Origin: Loktanella sp. D2R18
GTDB lineage: Bacteria > Pseudomonadota > Alphaproteobacteria > Rhodobacterales > Rhodobacteraceae
DNA: 64,000 nucleotides
NCBI RefSeq assembly: GCF_003318235.1
Contig: NZ_QOCG01000009.1
Coordinates: 1-64,000, forward strand
Direction of reading: 5' to 3'
Shown: in pieces, positions 27,479 through 38,500 of the stretch
Position numbering within the stretch: the first letter of the stretch is position 1
How the letters are laid out: the number at the start of each line of letters is the position of its first letter
The notes under the pieces: model-generated
Told to the model about the DNA's origin: nothing
Databases searched by the model: none
The model's input: only the letters and a program-made list of their open reading frames with translations
Position numbers and translations under genes: made by a program

Positions 27479-27508
27479 TACATAGTGTAGGAAGGTCACA
27501 TTACACAA
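27479..27508 (-). promoter_or_regulatory. candidate sigma-70 promoter for rne
   Basis: Minus-strand TTGTGT (27508-27503) and TATGTA (27484-27479) with an 18-bp spacer form the best promoter-like pair upstream of rne. Assigned by eye. Confidence 0.45.
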
Positions 27509-27564
27509 GAGGTTGCGGTAAACTGTACCAAATATTTAAAAATTAGATGACTGTTTCCAAACGA

Positions 27565-27593
27565 TACGGGCGCGGCCACGTGGCGCGCCCGTA
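27565..27593 (-). terminator. hairpin after dctD
   Basis: TACGGGCGCGGCCAC and GTGGCGCGCCCGTA form a near-perfect stem with one bulged base, directly beyond the dctD stop. The T-run is weak. Confidence 0.6.
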
Positions 27594-27599
27594 AGGTTG

Positions 27600-28931
27600 T
27601 TACAAATAGTCAGACCGTTGCAGACCATATTTGGCCATCTTTTCATTCAAGGTCCGGCGCGGCAGGCAAAGCTCTTCCATCACAGATACGATCGATCCGC
27701 GGTGCCGCCGCATGGTGTTGTCGATCAACATGCGTTCAAAAGCCTCAACAAACTCTTTCAACGGTTTGCCTTCGGTTGTCATGGCCGGCTTCATTTCTTC
27801 GGTATCGGCCATCAACAAGGATGCGATAGATCCCGACCCGCGCCGATTTTGCAGCACAGCCCGTTCGGCCACATTGATCAATTGCCGCACATTGCCCGGC
27901 CAAGGTGCCTGCAAAAGCTGTGCGGCCTCTTGCGCGCTCACTTCGGGGGCGTCACAACCGTATTCGTCAGAGAACTGCTCACTGAGCCGCGTGAACAGCG
28001 TCAAGATATCTTCGCCACGCTGACGCAAGGGGGGCACTGTGATCCGCAAGGCCGCAAGGCGATAAAAAAGATCCGGACGCAAAACGCTTTCGCAGGTTTT
28101 ATCCTGTTCTTGCAGGTTGCAGATCGCGACGATCCGCGTTTCAGCGGGCGATCCCTGTTCATTGATTGCTGTCAGCAAACGCGACTGTAACGCGTGGCTC
28201 AATGCTTCGATATCTTCAAGCACCAAGGTGCCGCCGCGGGCTTCTTCGATCGCAGGAATTGGCTCATCGTCGCGCGCAGGCCCAAAGATCACGCGACCTA
28301 GCGTTTCCTCGTCGTAAGCCGCGCAGCTAAGCAGCACAAACTTCTTGGAGGCACGCGCACCCACAGCATGCAACGCATGGGCCACCAATGTTTTGCCTGT
28401 GCCTGTCTCGCCTTCTATTAAGACATGCCCATCGGCCTGCCCCAAATCTAAGATATCTTCTTTCAGGCGCTCCATAACAGGCGATTGCCCGATCAGTTTT
28501 TTGATCAGTGCCGTTCCATCCGACAATTCACGCCGTAGCGCCCGGTTATCAAGCGTCAGACGCCGCGCTTGCGTGGCCTTTTTCGCAAGTTCGGTCATCC
28601 GATCCGGGTTAAAGGGCTTTTCAAGAAAATCAAAAGCCCCAACGCGCATGGCCTCAACTGCCATGGGAACATCCCCGTGACCTGTGATCATGATCACAGG
28701 CAACGTGCTGTCGATGCCTTTGATTTTTTTCAAAAACTGCATGCCATCCATCCCCGGCATACGCACATCGGACACCACGATTCCAGGGTAATCCGTCCCA
28801 AGCCCCTTCAGCGCCTCTTCGGCGGAGGCGAATGTATCAGTCTCAAACCCTGACAGCGTTAACCATTGGCTAATTGACTGCCGCATATCAGTTTCATCAT
28901 CAACAATCGCTACTTTCATCGCCTTATTCAT
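27600..28931 (-). CDS. dctD: DctD-like NtrC-family response regulator lacking the GAFTGA loop
   Basis: 443 residues: receiver domain with phospho-acceptor D55 (IVVSDVRMPG), AAA+ domain with Walker A GETGTGKT at 174-181, and a C-terminal Fis-type helix-turn-helix (PRRTLNEKMAKYGL). The segment after Walker A goes from SCAAYDEETLGRVIFG straight to GGTLVLED. The GAFTGA loop that contacts sigma-54 is absent, and Walker B reads LVLEDIE rather than the usual LFLDEIG. It starts 11 bp after dctB. C4-dicarboxylate control is inferred from the family; no dctA or dctPQM is adjacent. Confidence 0.85.
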   Translation of the reverse strand: MNKAMKVAIVDDETDMRQSISQWLTLSGFETDTFASAEEALKGLGTDYPGIVVSDVRMPGMDGMQFLKKIKGIDSTLPVIMITGHGDVPMAVEAMRVGAFDFLEKPFNPDRMTELAKKATQARRLTLDNRALRRELSDGTALIKKLIGQSPVMERLKEDILDLGQADGHVLIEGETGTGKTLVAHALHAVGARASKKFVLLSCAAYDEETLGRVIFGPARDDEPIPAIEEARGGTLVLEDIEALSHALQSRLLTAINEQGSPAETRIVAICNLQEQDKTCESVLRPDLFYRLAALRITVPPLRQRGEDILTLFTRLSEQFSDEYGCDAPEVSAQEAAQLLQAPWPGNVRQLINVAERAVLQNRRGSGSIASLLMADTEEMKPAMTTEGKPLKEFVEAFERMLIDNTMRRHRGSIVSVMEELCLPRRTLNEKMAKYGLQRSDYL

Positions 28932-28942
28932 TCGTCATAATC

Positions 28943-30697
28943 CTATTCTGCCGCTGCCGCGTCATGTTGTAGCCGGGGTAGCTGAACTTCGAAGATTGCG
29001 CCACCGTCAGCGGCGTTACGGGCGGTTAACCGCCCACCCAACTCGGTGACAATTCCAGAAGAAATCGCAAGCCCCAGCCCCGTCCCGTCTCCGGGTTGTT
29101 TGGTTGTGTAAAATGGCTCGAACAACGCATTGAGGTCTTCGATACCTTCACCATTATCCCGAATTTGCAGGCTGATCGTGTTGCCAGACACGAGCAAAAT
29201 TTCAACCGTCGGGTTACTTGCCCCCTTTGTGGCATCCAATGCGTTGCGCAGCAAGTTCACAATCACCTGCTCTAACCGTAACCGGTCTCCAAGCACCATG
29301 ACCGGCTCGTTAGGCAATGACCGTATAATATTCACGTCGCGAATCTTAAGCTGTGGTTCCATCATTGCCAGCCCGGTAGACACCGCTGCGCGGATGTCCA
29401 TCGGCTCAAAGGCATCATCACCTTTGCGCGCATAGGATTTTAGTTGCCGGGTGATTGCACCCATCCGTTCAATGAGGTCATCAATGCGCTGAAATGACGA
29501 CATTGCCTCTTCGGGGCGTTCACGTTCCAACAACAATCGCGCGCCGGCCAAATAAGTTTTCATCGCAGCTAAGGGCTGGTTGAGCTCGTGGCTGACGGCT
29601 GCAGACATCTCACCAAGAGCGGCCAATTTTGATGACTGCGCAATCGTTTGCTCTGCCACCTGCAAAGTTTGCTCGACCTTCTCTCGCTCCGCAACTTCCC
29701 TTTGTAAACGGCGGTTTAGGGCACGAAGTTCAGCCGATTCACGTTGAAAGAACACAAGCCGCGATGCGGTTTTACGGGACATAAGCCAAAACATCACCGC
29801 CAAGATAATCGCAAAGACCATTACCTCCAGCGCGAGAATGCCGTTCACCCGATTACGCACTGTGCTATAGGCGGTATAGCTCACCATTTTCCAACCTTGA
29901 TGCGGCACGCGGGCTTCGTGGCGCAACATCGCCTCACCCTGCAAATACGCGTCGGCGTCCAAGCCTGCTAACGCGCGGACGACTCGCTGAACCCGTTCCG
30001 TTATAGTAATCGTGTGGTTCAGATTGAGCGCGGCTGTTTCCGTCAACCCACCCCACCCGCGTTCAGTCGACATGATAATTTGGCCTTCGCTATCAAGCAC
30101 AAGAACTGCCTCTGACCCGCCGACCCAACCTGCTTGCAGCAAGGCGGAATTCACTTCGACCGCGATCACCCCTATCAGTTGCCCTTGCAACAAGATTTTG
30201 CGCGAAAATACATAGCGGTATTGTCCCGATTGATCGCGTGCCGTCGCATAAACGGTAAGGTCGCTTTCCAACGCGTTCACAAAATATGGGGCGTCCGCGT
30301 GATCAACGCCGATTTCTTCAGCATCTGTCGCAGCGACGGTCATCCCGTCCCGGTCCAGCAACATAAGCGAGGCTGAGCCGATTTCGGCAACAAACGAGAC
30401 CAAATGCGCCGAAGAATTTGTGAAATCACGCGACATCAGCGCACTGACTAATTCGGGACTGCGCGCCAAAAGCTGCGGCACAACAGAGTTGCGCTGTAGT
30501 TCGCTTGTCAAATTGGTCACATAGAGCGATAGTCGGACCTCGGAGCGGTCGGCAATGTCGTTGGCAAATCGCTGCGTCAAAAGCTGGTTAGAGACGTAGA
30601 CGACGATCAGTGCAAACAGGCAGACCAAAAGGATCGAAAGGCGTAAAAACCACCGCCCCTTGCCACGTCTGTTACCTGAATTTCGTGCACTCACCAT
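28943..30697 (-). CDS. dctB: DctB-like sensor histidine kinase
   Basis: The 584-residue sensor has an N-terminal membrane helix (residues about 18-38), a periplasmic double-PAS-like sensing region to about 285, a second helix, a coiled coil, then HisKA with SHELNQPLAAMK (His near 369) and HATPase (NLLRNALDA, DNGEGIEDL, GTGLGLAIS). This layout matches DctB, which senses C4-dicarboxylates in the periplasm. It is paired with the downstream response regulator in one transcript. The ligand is inferred by homology only. Confidence 0.87.
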   Translation of the reverse strand: MVSARNSGNRRGKGRWFLRLSILLVCLFALIVVYVSNQLLTQRFANDIADRSEVRLSLYVTNLTSELQRNSVVPQLLARSPELVSALMSRDFTNSSAHLVSFVAEIGSASLMLLDRDGMTVAATDAEEIGVDHADAPYFVNALESDLTVYATARDQSGQYRYVFSRKILLQGQLIGVIAVEVNSALLQAGWVGGSEAVLVLDSEGQIIMSTERGWGGLTETAALNLNHTITITERVQRVVRALAGLDADAYLQGEAMLRHEARVPHQGWKMVSYTAYSTVRNRVNGILALEVMVFAIILAVMFWLMSRKTASRLVFFQRESAELRALNRRLQREVAEREKVEQTLQVAEQTIAQSSKLAALGEMSAAVSHELNQPLAAMKTYLAGARLLLERERPEEAMSSFQRIDDLIERMGAITRQLKSYARKGDDAFEPMDIRAAVSTGLAMMEPQLKIRDVNIIRSLPNEPVMVLGDRLRLEQVIVNLLRNALDATKGASNPTVEILLVSGNTISLQIRDNGEGIEDLNALFEPFYTTKQPGDGTGLGLAISSGIVTELGGRLTARNAADGGAIFEVQLPRLQHDAAAAE

Positions 30698-30742
30698 CCG
30701 CGCAGTCTAAGACCAGCCACGCCGCGCAGCAAGGACGCAAGC

Positions 30743-31411
30743 CTAGGCAGAAACCATTTGGTCAAATAACCCGCGGAAAAGCGCCTGCCCGTCCATCCCG
30801 CCATGCCCTGCATCAACCGCGCGTTCCGGGTGTGGCATCATGCCAAGCACGCGGCGGTTTTCAGACAAAACGCCGGCAATATCCGCAACCGATCCATTTG
30901 GGTTATCTGTATAGGTAAATGCGATACGGTCTTCGTCTTTGATCCGCGCCAATCCTTTGTCATCAATCGAATAATTGCCGTCGTGGTGCGCCACCGGATA
31001 GCAAACAGTGTCGCCGACGCCGTAACCAGAAGTGAATGCCGAATTGGATGAACTAACCACTAAATCAACATCCTTACAGATGAATTTAAGATTCGCATTG
31101 CGCATCAGCGCGCCGGGAAGCAACCCGGTTTCCGTCAATACCTGAAACCCGTTACACACCCCAAGCACATAGCCGCCCCGCTGTGCGTGGTCGACTACAG
31201 CTTTGCAAATTGGTGATTGTGCGGCAATTGCCCCGCAGCGCAGGTAGTCACCAAACGAAAACCCGCCCGGTACAGCGACCAGATCGATGTTGTCAGGCAT
31301 CGCAGCATCTTTGTGCCAAACCATCTGCACATCCGCACCAGCCGCGCGCAAGGCTACAGCCATGTCGCGATCACAGTTTGATCCGGGGAAAACGACGACG
31401 GCAGCACGCAT
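30743..31411 (-). CDS. purQ: phosphoribosylformylglycinamidine synthase subunit PurQ
   Basis: The glutaminase subunit of FGAM synthase (222 residues) supplies ammonia for the fourth step of purine synthesis. The class I amidotransferase features are seen: [19 protein letters not shown], the nucleophile Cys in [10 protein letters not shown], and the C-terminal His/Glu in [13 protein letters not shown] 31411 overlaps the purS stop (TGATG). It belongs to the small-subunit type of FGAM synthase that needs PurS and PurL; purL is not in the window. Confidence 0.96.
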   Translation of the reverse strand: MRAAVVVFPGSNCDRDMAVALRAAGADVQMVWHKDAAMPDNIDLVAVPGGFSFGDYLRCGAIAAQSPICKAVVDHAQRGGYVLGVCNGFQVLTETGLLPGALMRNANLKFICKDVDLVVSSSNSAFTSGYGVGDTVCYPVAHHDGNYSIDDKGLARIKDEDRIAFTYTDNPNGSVADIAGVLSENRRVLGMMPHPERAVDAGHGGMDGQALFRGLFDQMVSA

Positions 31412-31641
31412 CACTGCACCTCGATCCGGTAGCTTTCGATCACCGTATTCGCGAGCAGTTTTTCACACATCTGCTCAACGGTTGCTTCTGATGTGCCATC
31501 CGCAAGATCAAGTTCAATCACCTTGCCCTGGCGAACACCCTTCACCCCATCAAAGCCAAGTGTTCCAAGCGCATGACGCACGGCCTCTCCTTGGGGATCA
31601 AGGACACCGTTTTTCAACATTACATAGACGCGGGCTTTCAT
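31411..31641 (-). CDS. purS: phosphoribosylformylglycinamidine synthase subunit PurS
   Basis: A 76-residue subunit that bridges PurL and PurQ. The sequence [20 protein letters not shown] and the ending [12 protein letters not shown] are typical. It sits between purC and purQ, about 43 bp after purC, in the usual order. Confidence 0.96.
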   Translation of the reverse strand: MKARVYVMLKNGVLDPQGEAVRHALGTLGFDGVKGVRQGKVIELDLADGTSEATVEQMCEKLLANTVIESYRIEVQ

Positions 31642-31684
31642 CGGCGGGTTCCCTTGTTTGAGATCGGTTTGTGACGGATCAAGT

Positions 31685-32446
31685 TTAGTTAATCAAAGTG
31701 GGTTTGGTCGCATGGGTCACGTTAGACGGCATGACGCCCAGACGCTTGGCGACTTCGGTATAGGCATCAGCCAAATCACCCAGATCGCGTCGGAATACGT
31801 CTTTGTCGAGTTTCTGACCCGTTTCAATATCCCACAGACGGCAGCTATCAGGGCTGATTTCATCAGCAAGCAACAGACGCGGGAATTCATTGTCCCAAAC
31901 GCGGCCAATCTCAATTTTGAAATCAACCAGTTTGATACCGACCCCGAACATCACGCCCGACATCCAGTCGTTCACACGCAGCGCAAGACTGATAATATCG
32001 TCCAAATCTTGCTGGTTCGCCCAGCCGAAGGCGATGATATATTCTTCAGGGACCAGTGGATCACCCAAAGCATCATCTTTGTACGAAAATTCCACAATGG
32101 GCCGTGGCAGCGGCGCGCCTTCTTCAAGGCCCAACCGTTTCGCCATCGATCCGGCGGCAACGTTACGCACGATGACCTCTAGGGGAATGATCTCAACCTG
32201 CCGGATCAGCTGTTCGCGCATATTCAAGCGTTTGATGAAATGCGTCGGAATGCCGATATTGGCCAGCCCTGTCATGAAAAATTCAGACAGACGGTTGTTC
32301 AACACGCCCTTGCCGTCGATGACAGCTTTCTTTTCGGCATTAAAGGCGGTCGCATCGTCCTTGAAATATTGAACAAGCGTCCCTGGTTCCGGACCTTCAT
32401 AAAGGATCTTTGCCTTGCCTTCGTAAATCTTTTTGCGGCGTGCCAT
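31685..32446 (-). CDS. purC: SAICAR synthase
   Basis: The 253-residue enzyme joins aspartate to CAIR. Seen: [41 protein letters not shown] and [13 protein letters not shown] 32446 has AGGGG 7 bp upstream. A GTG in frame at 32452 is less favoured. It is the first gene of purC-purS-purQ. Confidence 0.96.
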   Translation of the reverse strand: MARRKKIYEGKAKILYEGPEPGTLVQYFKDDATAFNAEKKAVIDGKGVLNNRLSEFFMTGLANIGIPTHFIKRLNMREQLIRQVEIIPLEVIVRNVAAGSMAKRLGLEEGAPLPRPIVEFSYKDDALGDPLVPEEYIIAFGWANQQDLDDIISLALRVNDWMSGVMFGVGIKLVDFKIEIGRVWDNEFPRLLLADEISPDSCRLWDIETGQKLDKDVFRRDLGDLADAYTEVAKRLGVMPSNVTHATKPTLIN

Positions 32447-32711
32447 GCTCACCCCTTTGTGCTGCGCCTGCCCGCCCTGGGCCGCGTCATAGGCGCGTCA
32501 TAGTGCAAGCAAACCTTACGAGCAAGCGTCTGCGTCCCTATATCCGGCAGATCGGCCCTACAAAGCTATGCGGTTGCCATGAACTTGGTAGAAGTGCGCA
32601 CCCAAACTCCCGCCGACTACTAAAATTATGGCACAAAAATTGCAAATTGAGCCTTTGTTAAGAAGCGATTCATTTCGCTTGCGTACACTCGTTCCTGAGT
32701 TCGGAGTACGC

Positions 32712-34549
32712 ATGTTCCCATTCAAGACGGTTTTTTCAAGGTTCGCAATGTTGCAAGGTGCCAAAGCATCGCTTCCCTTCGTGATATTTGTGGGGTGCAG
32801 CTTCTTATTATTTGGCAAACTTGCGGAAATGGATGGTGGGGCCATCCTTGACGCGTTTGCGAGGATATCACTGGGGTCATACATCGCTGCAGCTTGGGCC
32901 ACATGGCTCAGCCTCAAGGCTGTTGGCCAATATGATGCGATTTGGCACCGTATTTTGGGCACGGGCGTGCCGCCCCATCGGGCCGCACGCAGTGGCACTT
33001 GTGCGATTGCGCAGGTCATTGGTTTTGGCGCGCTCAGCGCCGGGGTTGTGCGGCGGCGTATGCTGCCGCACCTGTCTTTGGCGCAGGTCACCGCAATCTC
33101 CACGGCTGTACCGCTCTCATTTTTATTCTGTTGGGGGGGTATGGCCTCATCGCGGGCTGGTGGCTTCGCCCTGACACCGGGCTTGCCGGACATTGGATTA
33201 TTGCATTGGGCCTATCCACGGCTATCGCAACGGCTTTGTTTTTATACCATCGCCCTGACGTTCTGCGTAGACTTGGCGTGTCACGGGTACTCAGGTTGAT
33301 TGGGTGGACTGGCGTCGACATGATCTGCGCAGCCACCGCGCTTTATCTGGTGTTACCACCCGGGGTGGATATCGGCTTTACTGCGGTGCTTGCAGCCTAT
33401 GTATTGGCCTTGGGCGCGGGGTTATTGGCCAACGCGCCCGGTGGCGTCGGCGCATTTGATTTGGTTTTGCTCGGCCTGCTTTCCAGCCATGAAGATATCG
33501 TCGCTGCGCTGATCCTTTTTCGGATTATCTATTACGCAGTGCCTGCCGTGCTCGCGGGGTTAACCTTGCTCGCGGATCGGGCAGATTTAGAAAGTCCGGA
33601 TCAATCCCCGGCACATTGGGGCCTCGCGCGGCAAAGCGGTGTGGTCCACCACATTGCCGGTTGGCCATGTTTTCATGTTGATACAGCGGGGTTTCGTGCA
33701 GCGCTTGGCGGACAGCATCGCCATTTTGATATCCGCGCATTTGCAAGGGCGGCCCATCGTAACGCAAAATGTCCCGTCTTGTATAATTGCTCTGGGCGGT
33801 TGGCAGTTCAGGCCGCACGCGCCGGTTGGCACATACGGCGCACCACGATGGAGGCATTGATCCGCACTGACACATGGTCACTTAGCGGTGGTACCCGGCA
33901 ATCTTTACGCCGTAAGTTACGCGCCGCAAAAACCGCAGACGTTCAAATCTGTGAAATGGCGCCGCATGCCATATCCGACCTGCCAGCCATTGCACGTACC
34001 TGGGCAACAAGCCATGGGGGCGAAATGGGCTGTTCGATGGGACAGTTTACGCTGGAATATATCTTGGAGCAGCGGGTATTTTTGATCAAATGCAAGGGCG
34101 AGATCCAAGGCTTTGTCACGTTTCACGCGGGGCCCGTCGATTGGCACCTTGATTTGATCCGCTATCGACCGGGATTGCCCGACGGTGCGGTCCACGCCGC
34201 CATTGTGGCCACGATCACAGCGGCGAAGCGCAATGGCATTGCCACTTTGTCGTTATCCACGGTCCCCGATCCGCGCCATATGCCCTCCATTTTGGCCGAT
34301 CGCAGGCGCGGGTTGGTCCAGTTTAAACGTTGTTTTGGCCCGATATGGGCACCCAGATATCACGAGGCCCCTAATAAAGTTGCATTTTGGATCAGTGGCT
34401 GCGCCCTCGCCCTCGCCATTCACCGCCCCCTTGCCAACCTTCCATGGAAAGCGCTGCAATGTATCAAATTATTACCTTTGGAATTGAAGTTTTGGTCCAA
34501 ACGTGACAAGCGACGGTTACAACATAACCAAAGGCCTCAGAGATCATGA
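32712..34549 (+). pseudogene. MprF-like phosphatidylglycerol lysyltransferase/flippase, frameshifted at a G7 tract
   Basis: The N-terminal part (from ATG 32712 with GGAG upstream) encodes several membrane helices, such as SLPFVIFVGCSFLLFG, in one frame to about 33139. The continuation (YGLIAGWWLRP onward) is in the -1 frame to 34549 and includes more helices (APGGVGAFDLVLLGLL) and a DUF2156 domain with RTDTWSLSGGTRQSLRRKLR and DRRRGLVQFK. The break coincides with seven Gs (33133-33139). An eighth G, or -1 slippage, would restore a protein of about 610 residues. Without it a product of 196 residues ends at 33299. Such proteins modify and flip phosphatidylglycerol with amino acids. The end overlaps bmtB by 4 bp. 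Confidence 0.8.
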
Positions 34550-35562
34550 CAAACGTCCTTTCAGAACTGCTTGAAACACGCGACTGGCTGATGGCTGACG
34601 GCGCTACCGGCACTAACTTGTTTAACATGGGGTTGATGTCTGGCGACGCCCCAGAGATGTGGAACATAGAAGAAACCGCCAAGATCAAAGCCCTGTATAA
34701 AGGTGCGGCTGATGCGGGCAGCGATATCTTTCTGACCAATAGTTTTGGTGCAAACGCGTCGCGCCTGAAGCTACACGGCGCTGAATCGCGCGTACATGAG
34801 CTGAACAAAGCCGCTGCAGAATTGGGCCGCGAAGTTGCCGATGCATCAGGCCGCAAAATCGTGGTCGCAGGTTCTGTCGGCCCCACGGGCGAGATCATGT
34901 CGCCGATGGGCACATTGACCCACGAACGTGCGGTTGAAATGTTCCACGAACAAGCCGAGGGGCTTAAAGCCGGTGGCGTTGACGTTCTTTGGGTCGAAAC
35001 CATTTCAGCTGCCGAAGAATTCGAAGCGGCTGCCGAAGCATTTGCGTTGGCCGATATGCCGTGGTGCGGCACCATGAGTTTTGACACCGCTGGGCGCACG
35101 ATGATGGGTTTAACTTCGGCTGATTTGGTGAAAAAAATCAGCACGATTGATTACCAACCCTTGGGTTTTGGCGCCAACTGCGGTGTCGGCGCGTCTGATT
35201 TGCTGCGCACTGTTTTGGGATTTTCGGCGGCGGGACCAACCGCGCCTATTATCGCCAAAGGCAACGCGGGCATTCCGAAATACCACGACGGCCATATCCA
35301 CTATGATGGCACCCCTGAATTGATGGGCGATTATGCTGTTCTTGCGCGTGATTGCGGTGCAACAATCATTGGCGGCTGCTGCGGTACAACGCCTGATCAC
35401 CTGCGCGCTATGCGCGAAGCCTTGGAAACACACCCACGCGGCGATCGCCCGACATTAGAGAAAATCTCTGAAGTTTTGGGCGGGTTTTCATCCGCGTCGG
35501 ATGGCACAGATGGCGCCGGACCAGAAGCCGCACCGCGCCGTGGCCGCCGCCGCAAGGCCTAG
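34546..35562 (+). CDS. bmtB: homocysteine S-methyltransferase BmtB (betaine-homocysteine methyltransferase family)
   Basis: A 338-residue TIM-barrel methyltransferase corresponding to the N-terminal domain of cobalamin methionine synthase. The zinc cysteines are present: GANCGVG in the middle and GGCCGTTPDHLRAM near the end, with GATGTNLFNMG at the start. In Roseobacters this stand-alone domain works with a separate corrinoid protein to make methionine. The C-terminal 25 residues are a basic Arg/Gly tail. It overlaps the MprF-like gene by ATGA. Confidence 0.88.
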   Translation: MTNVLSELLETRDWLMADGATGTNLFNMGLMSGDAPEMWNIEETAKIKALYKGAADAGSDIFLTNSFGANASRLKLHGAESRVHELNKAAAELGREVADASGRKIVVAGSVGPTGEIMSPMGTLTHERAVEMFHEQAEGLKAGGVDVLWVETISAAEEFEAAAEAFALADMPWCGTMSFDTAGRTMMGLTSADLVKKISTIDYQPLGFGANCGVGASDLLRTVLGFSAAGPTAPIIAKGNAGIPKYHDGHIHYDGTPELMGDYAVLARDCGATIIGGCCGTTPDHLRAMREALETHPRGDRPTLEKISEVLGGFSSASDGTDGAGPEAAPRRGRRRKA

Positions 35563-38500
35563 TGAAAATCGCGGCTTGGAAAAAGCCGCTTTGCCTGATC
35601 GCGCGGATGCATTGCGCGCGCCTGCGCCCGTGGGCGCGGTGCATCATCCGCTTGCGGTTGGGTAATCCCCACCGCATCATCCATCGGATGCCCAAGTGTG
35701 CGTAGCTGATCTGATATATCTTCAACATGCTGCGCAATCACATGCACAACAATGCCTTCGCGTTGCACATGCCCGGTGATCCGCAGTAACCGCCCCCCCA
35801 TCACCGCGCGGCGGAACTGTTTATAGATTGTTTTCCAGACGACCACATTTGCCACCCCTGTTTCATCTTCAATCGTCAAAAACACCACACCGGATGCAGT
35901 GCCGGGGCGTTGACGTGTGATCACCAGCCCGCAGACCTGCACCTGCCCCAAAGGCACATCGGGCAAGGTCGCATGTGGGGTTAGCCCGTTCAGATGCGGG
36001 CGCAAAAGCTCCATTGGGTGCGCCTTTAATGACAGGCGCATCGCGACGTAATCTTCGACAACCTCTTCGCCCAGATGCATGGTGGGCAAGTTCACGGGCG
36101 GCTCTTCAATCCCCTCACCGTCCAATGGATCGCTGAACAATGGCAGCAGCTGGTTGCCTTTGATCGCCTTCACCGCCCAAAGCGCATCGCGCCGCCCCAG
36201 CCCCATATCTGCATAGGCATCTGCCTCGGCCAGACGCTCCAGCACTGGCGGCCCAACGCCCGCGCGCAACCATAGTGATTGCGGGTCACGGTAACCATTG
36301 CCCCGCGCGGCCACGATCCACGCGGCATCTTCTTCACGAAACCCCTTGATCTGGCGAAACCCAAGCCGCAGCGCCAGCGCCCCATCGCTGCGTTTTTCAA
36401 GCGTATTGTCCCAGTCACTGGTATTCACGCAGATCGGGCGGACCTCAATCTGGTGTTCACGCGCATCACGCACAATTTGCGCGGGCGCATAAAACCCCAT
36501 CGGCTGTGAATTCAGCAGCCCGCAGGCAAACGCCGCCGGATGGTGGCATTTGAGCCACGCCGACACATAGGCCAACATCGCAAAAGCGGCAGCATGGCTT
36601 TCGGGGAACCCGTATTCGCCAAACCCTTCGATTTGGGAAAAACAACTTTGCGCAAACTCGGGTTCATACCCGCGCTCTAGCATCCCTGCGATGAATTTGT
36701 CGCGCAATTCTCCGATGGTGCCCATACGCCGGCAGGTCGCCATAGATCGGCGCAGCTTATCCGCCTCTGACGGTGAAAACCCGGCGGCCACCACAGCAAT
36801 TTGCATGGCTTGTTCTTGAAACAAGGGCACACCAAGCGTCTTACCCAGCACATTCTCAAGCTCTGTCGATGGGAATGATACAGGCTCTTTGCCTTGGCGG
36901 CGGTTAATATAGGGGTGCACCATCCCGCCCTGGATCGGACCTGGACGCACGATGGCAACCTCGATCACCAGATCGTAAAATATGCGCGGTTGCATCCGTG
37001 GCAAGAAGTTCATCTGCGCCCGGCTTTCAACCTGAAATACCCCAATTGCATCGGCCAGGCAGAGCATGTCAAAGGTCCGTTCGTCGCCTTGCGGCACGCT
37101 GGCAATGCTATAGTCTGGCCCGCCATGCTGCGCGATCAGATCAAAGCTTTTGCGGATACAGGTCAGCATTCCCAACGACAGAATATCGACCTTTAGAATC
37201 CCCAACGCATCGATGTCGTCCTTGTCCCATTCGATAATCGTGCGATCATCCATCGCCGCGTTTTCAATCGGACAAAGTTCATCCAACCGCCCCTTGGTGA
37301 TGATAAATCCACCAACATGTTGTGACAGGTGGCGCGGAAACCCGATGATATCGCCAATGAGTTTGATCGTCTGCGCCAGTCGCGGGTCAGACAGATCAAG
37401 GCCCAGTTCCTTGATCCGTTCGGGGTCCGCTCCGCCGTTGGACATGCCCCAGATTTGCCCCGATAGATTGGCGGTCACATCTTGGGACAGCCCCATGACC
37501 TTGCCGACCTCGCGGATGGCGGCACGCGACCGAAAGTGGATCACTGTCGCGCAAAGCCCGGCACGGTGTCGCCCGTATTTGGCATAGATATGCTGGATCA
37601 CCTCTTCGCGACGTTCATGTTCAAAATCAACGTCGATATCTGGCGGCTCGCCGCGATGCTCAGACACAAACCGTTCCACCACCATCGTGATGGTTTCGGG
37701 GCTGACATCGGTGATCCCAAGCAGATAACACAAGATCGAATTGGCCGCTGATCCGCGTCCTTGGCACAGGATCCCCCGCCCACGTGCAAATTGCACGATG
37801 TCATGCACCGTGAGAAAATAGGCGGGAAAATCAAGCGTTTTGACCAAATCCAGCTCTTTATACATCTGCGCAATCGCACGGTCAGAGGCCCCTTGCGGAT
37901 AGCGCGTCTTTAACCCTGCATGCGCCAACCGCACGAGCCGGTCTTGCGGAGGTTCATCGCCTGAAATTTCATCTGGGTATTCATAGCTCAGCTCTGAGAG
38001 GCAAAAACTGGATTTGGCGGCGATTTGCACCGTGCGACGCAAGGCGGCCGGGTGGCGCGCAAACAGCCGCTGCATATCGCCCGCCCCCTTCAGCCGCCGT
38101 TCCGCATTGGGCAATGCGCGGGTGCCGATCTGGTCAATCGTGATGTGGTGACGCATGCAGGTCAGCACATCGGCCAATTGGCGGCGCGATCCGTGGTGCA
38201 TCAACACATCCCCCACCGCGACCATCGGTGCCGCACAGCGCAGGGCCAGCCGCGCGCAAGCATCAAAATAGCGCTGGTCACTACCATCATAGCGGGGGGC
38301 GACCCCCAGATAGACATCGCTTGGATAGCATTTACGCATCCGGGTGATGTCAGATTGGCTAGCGCGCAATCCCTGCTGGGGAAGCGCGATCAGCGTCATC
38401 CCCTCCCCGCCTTGTTCCAGATCACGCAGATCGAGATAACAGTCGCCCTTGGGTGCGCGCCGTTTGCCTAAGGTCAGCAACCGCGTCAGATTGGCGTAAC

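Larger units (their letters stand above)
27143..27599. other. rne leader and promoter region, dctD 3' end
   Basis: This 457-bp interval has no supported gene. The part next to rne is GC-rich, with several complementary segments, and would be a leader of about 330 nt if the promoter at 27479-27508 is right. RNase E mRNAs are often autoregulated through the 5' leader. The left-hand end near dctD holds a hairpin. Confidence 0.5.

Noticed and set aside
32942..33130. Upstream portion of the -1 frame of the MprF-like gene as an independent start
   Set aside because: Before the G7 tract this frame is His/Arg/Ala-rich without membrane helices, while the other frame shows proper helices, so the true N-terminus is in the other frame.
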